From NCBI GenBank assembly GCA_002315205.1, contig DCGH01000093.1:1520-6551 (forward strand): a DNA stretch of 5,032 bases. The letters run 5' to 3'. Origin of the DNA: Erysipelotrichaceae bacterium UBA1783. GTDB taxonomy: Bacteria > Bacillota_I > Bacilli_A > Erysipelotrichales > Erysipelotrichaceae. The notes beneath the pieces were generated by a model. It searched no databases. It had not been told where the DNA came from and saw only the letters and a list, made by a program, of their open reading frames with translations. Position 1 is the first letter of the stretch, and each line of letters starts with the position of its first letter. The position numbers and the translations under genes were made by a program. Shown in pieces: positions 5,005-5,032 of this stretch.

Positions 5005-5032
5005 TCCGGTTACTTGAAAAAGTAAATTCCAG

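Noticed and set aside
5010..5025. TTACTT-GAAA-AAGTAA inverted repeat near the right edge
   Set aside because: The 6-bp stem is almost all A/T with no U-rich tail on the plus strand, so it is too weak to call a terminator; more flanking sequence would be needed to call an operator.
1..5032. CRISPR arrays, tRNA/rRNA genes, insertion sequences, riboswitches
   Set aside because: No regularly spaced repeats, tRNA-like cloverleaf, transposase motif or long structured leader was seen; the leaders are too short (about 17-30 nt) for a riboswitch.

Overview
The window is AT-rich, with strong AGGAGG-type ribosome binding sites, compact operons and anaerobe-type flavin/iron-sulfur enzymes. This points to a low-GC anaerobic member of the Bacillota. 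A gut-type Clostridia or Erysipelotrichia lineage is plausible, but the sequence does not settle the genus.

Layout from left to right. Positions 1-135 (minus) hold the N-terminal 45 codons of a membrane cation:proton antiporter that runs off the left edge. A 162-bp divergent intergenic region (136-297) holds a sigma-A-like promoter for the antiporter, an extended -10 for the rightward operon, a 10-bp palindromic TATAAT, and a cre/LacI-operator-like site between them. Positions 298-3683 (plus) form a three-gene operon, etfB - ferredoxin-domain etfA - FAD-dependent lactate dehydrogenase. This is the same core gene set and order as the electron-bifurcating/confurcating lactate dehydrogenase complex (LctBCD) known from Acetobacterium woodii. 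A strong hairpin (3686-3706) ends the operon and lies between convergent genes. Positions 3714-4953 (minus) hold a two-gene unit: a small DUF1232 (YkvA-like) membrane protein, followed with an 8-nt overlap by a spore-photoproduct-lyase-like radical SAM protein.

How the genes work together. By analogy with the A. woodii complex, the Etf/Ldh operon should let the cell oxidise lactate to pyruvate with NAD+ by spending reduced ferredoxin, or run the reverse. EtfB/EtfA carry the bifurcating FAD, the shuttle FAD and a two-motif ferredoxin arm, and the third gene is the hydroxyacid dehydrogenase. The lactate permease, racemase and GntR regulator often found with such operons are absent here: the operon begins at its own promoter and ends at a terminator.

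The most interesting non-textbook point is in the convergent unit. The radical SAM protein ends exactly in QLSLF, which matches the bacterial sliding-clamp (DnaN) binding pentapeptide, is unusually cysteine-rich, and is coupled to a DUF1232 membrane protein. No CRISPR array, tRNA, rRNA, insertion sequence or integration site was seen. No gene-free stretch exceeds 300 bases.
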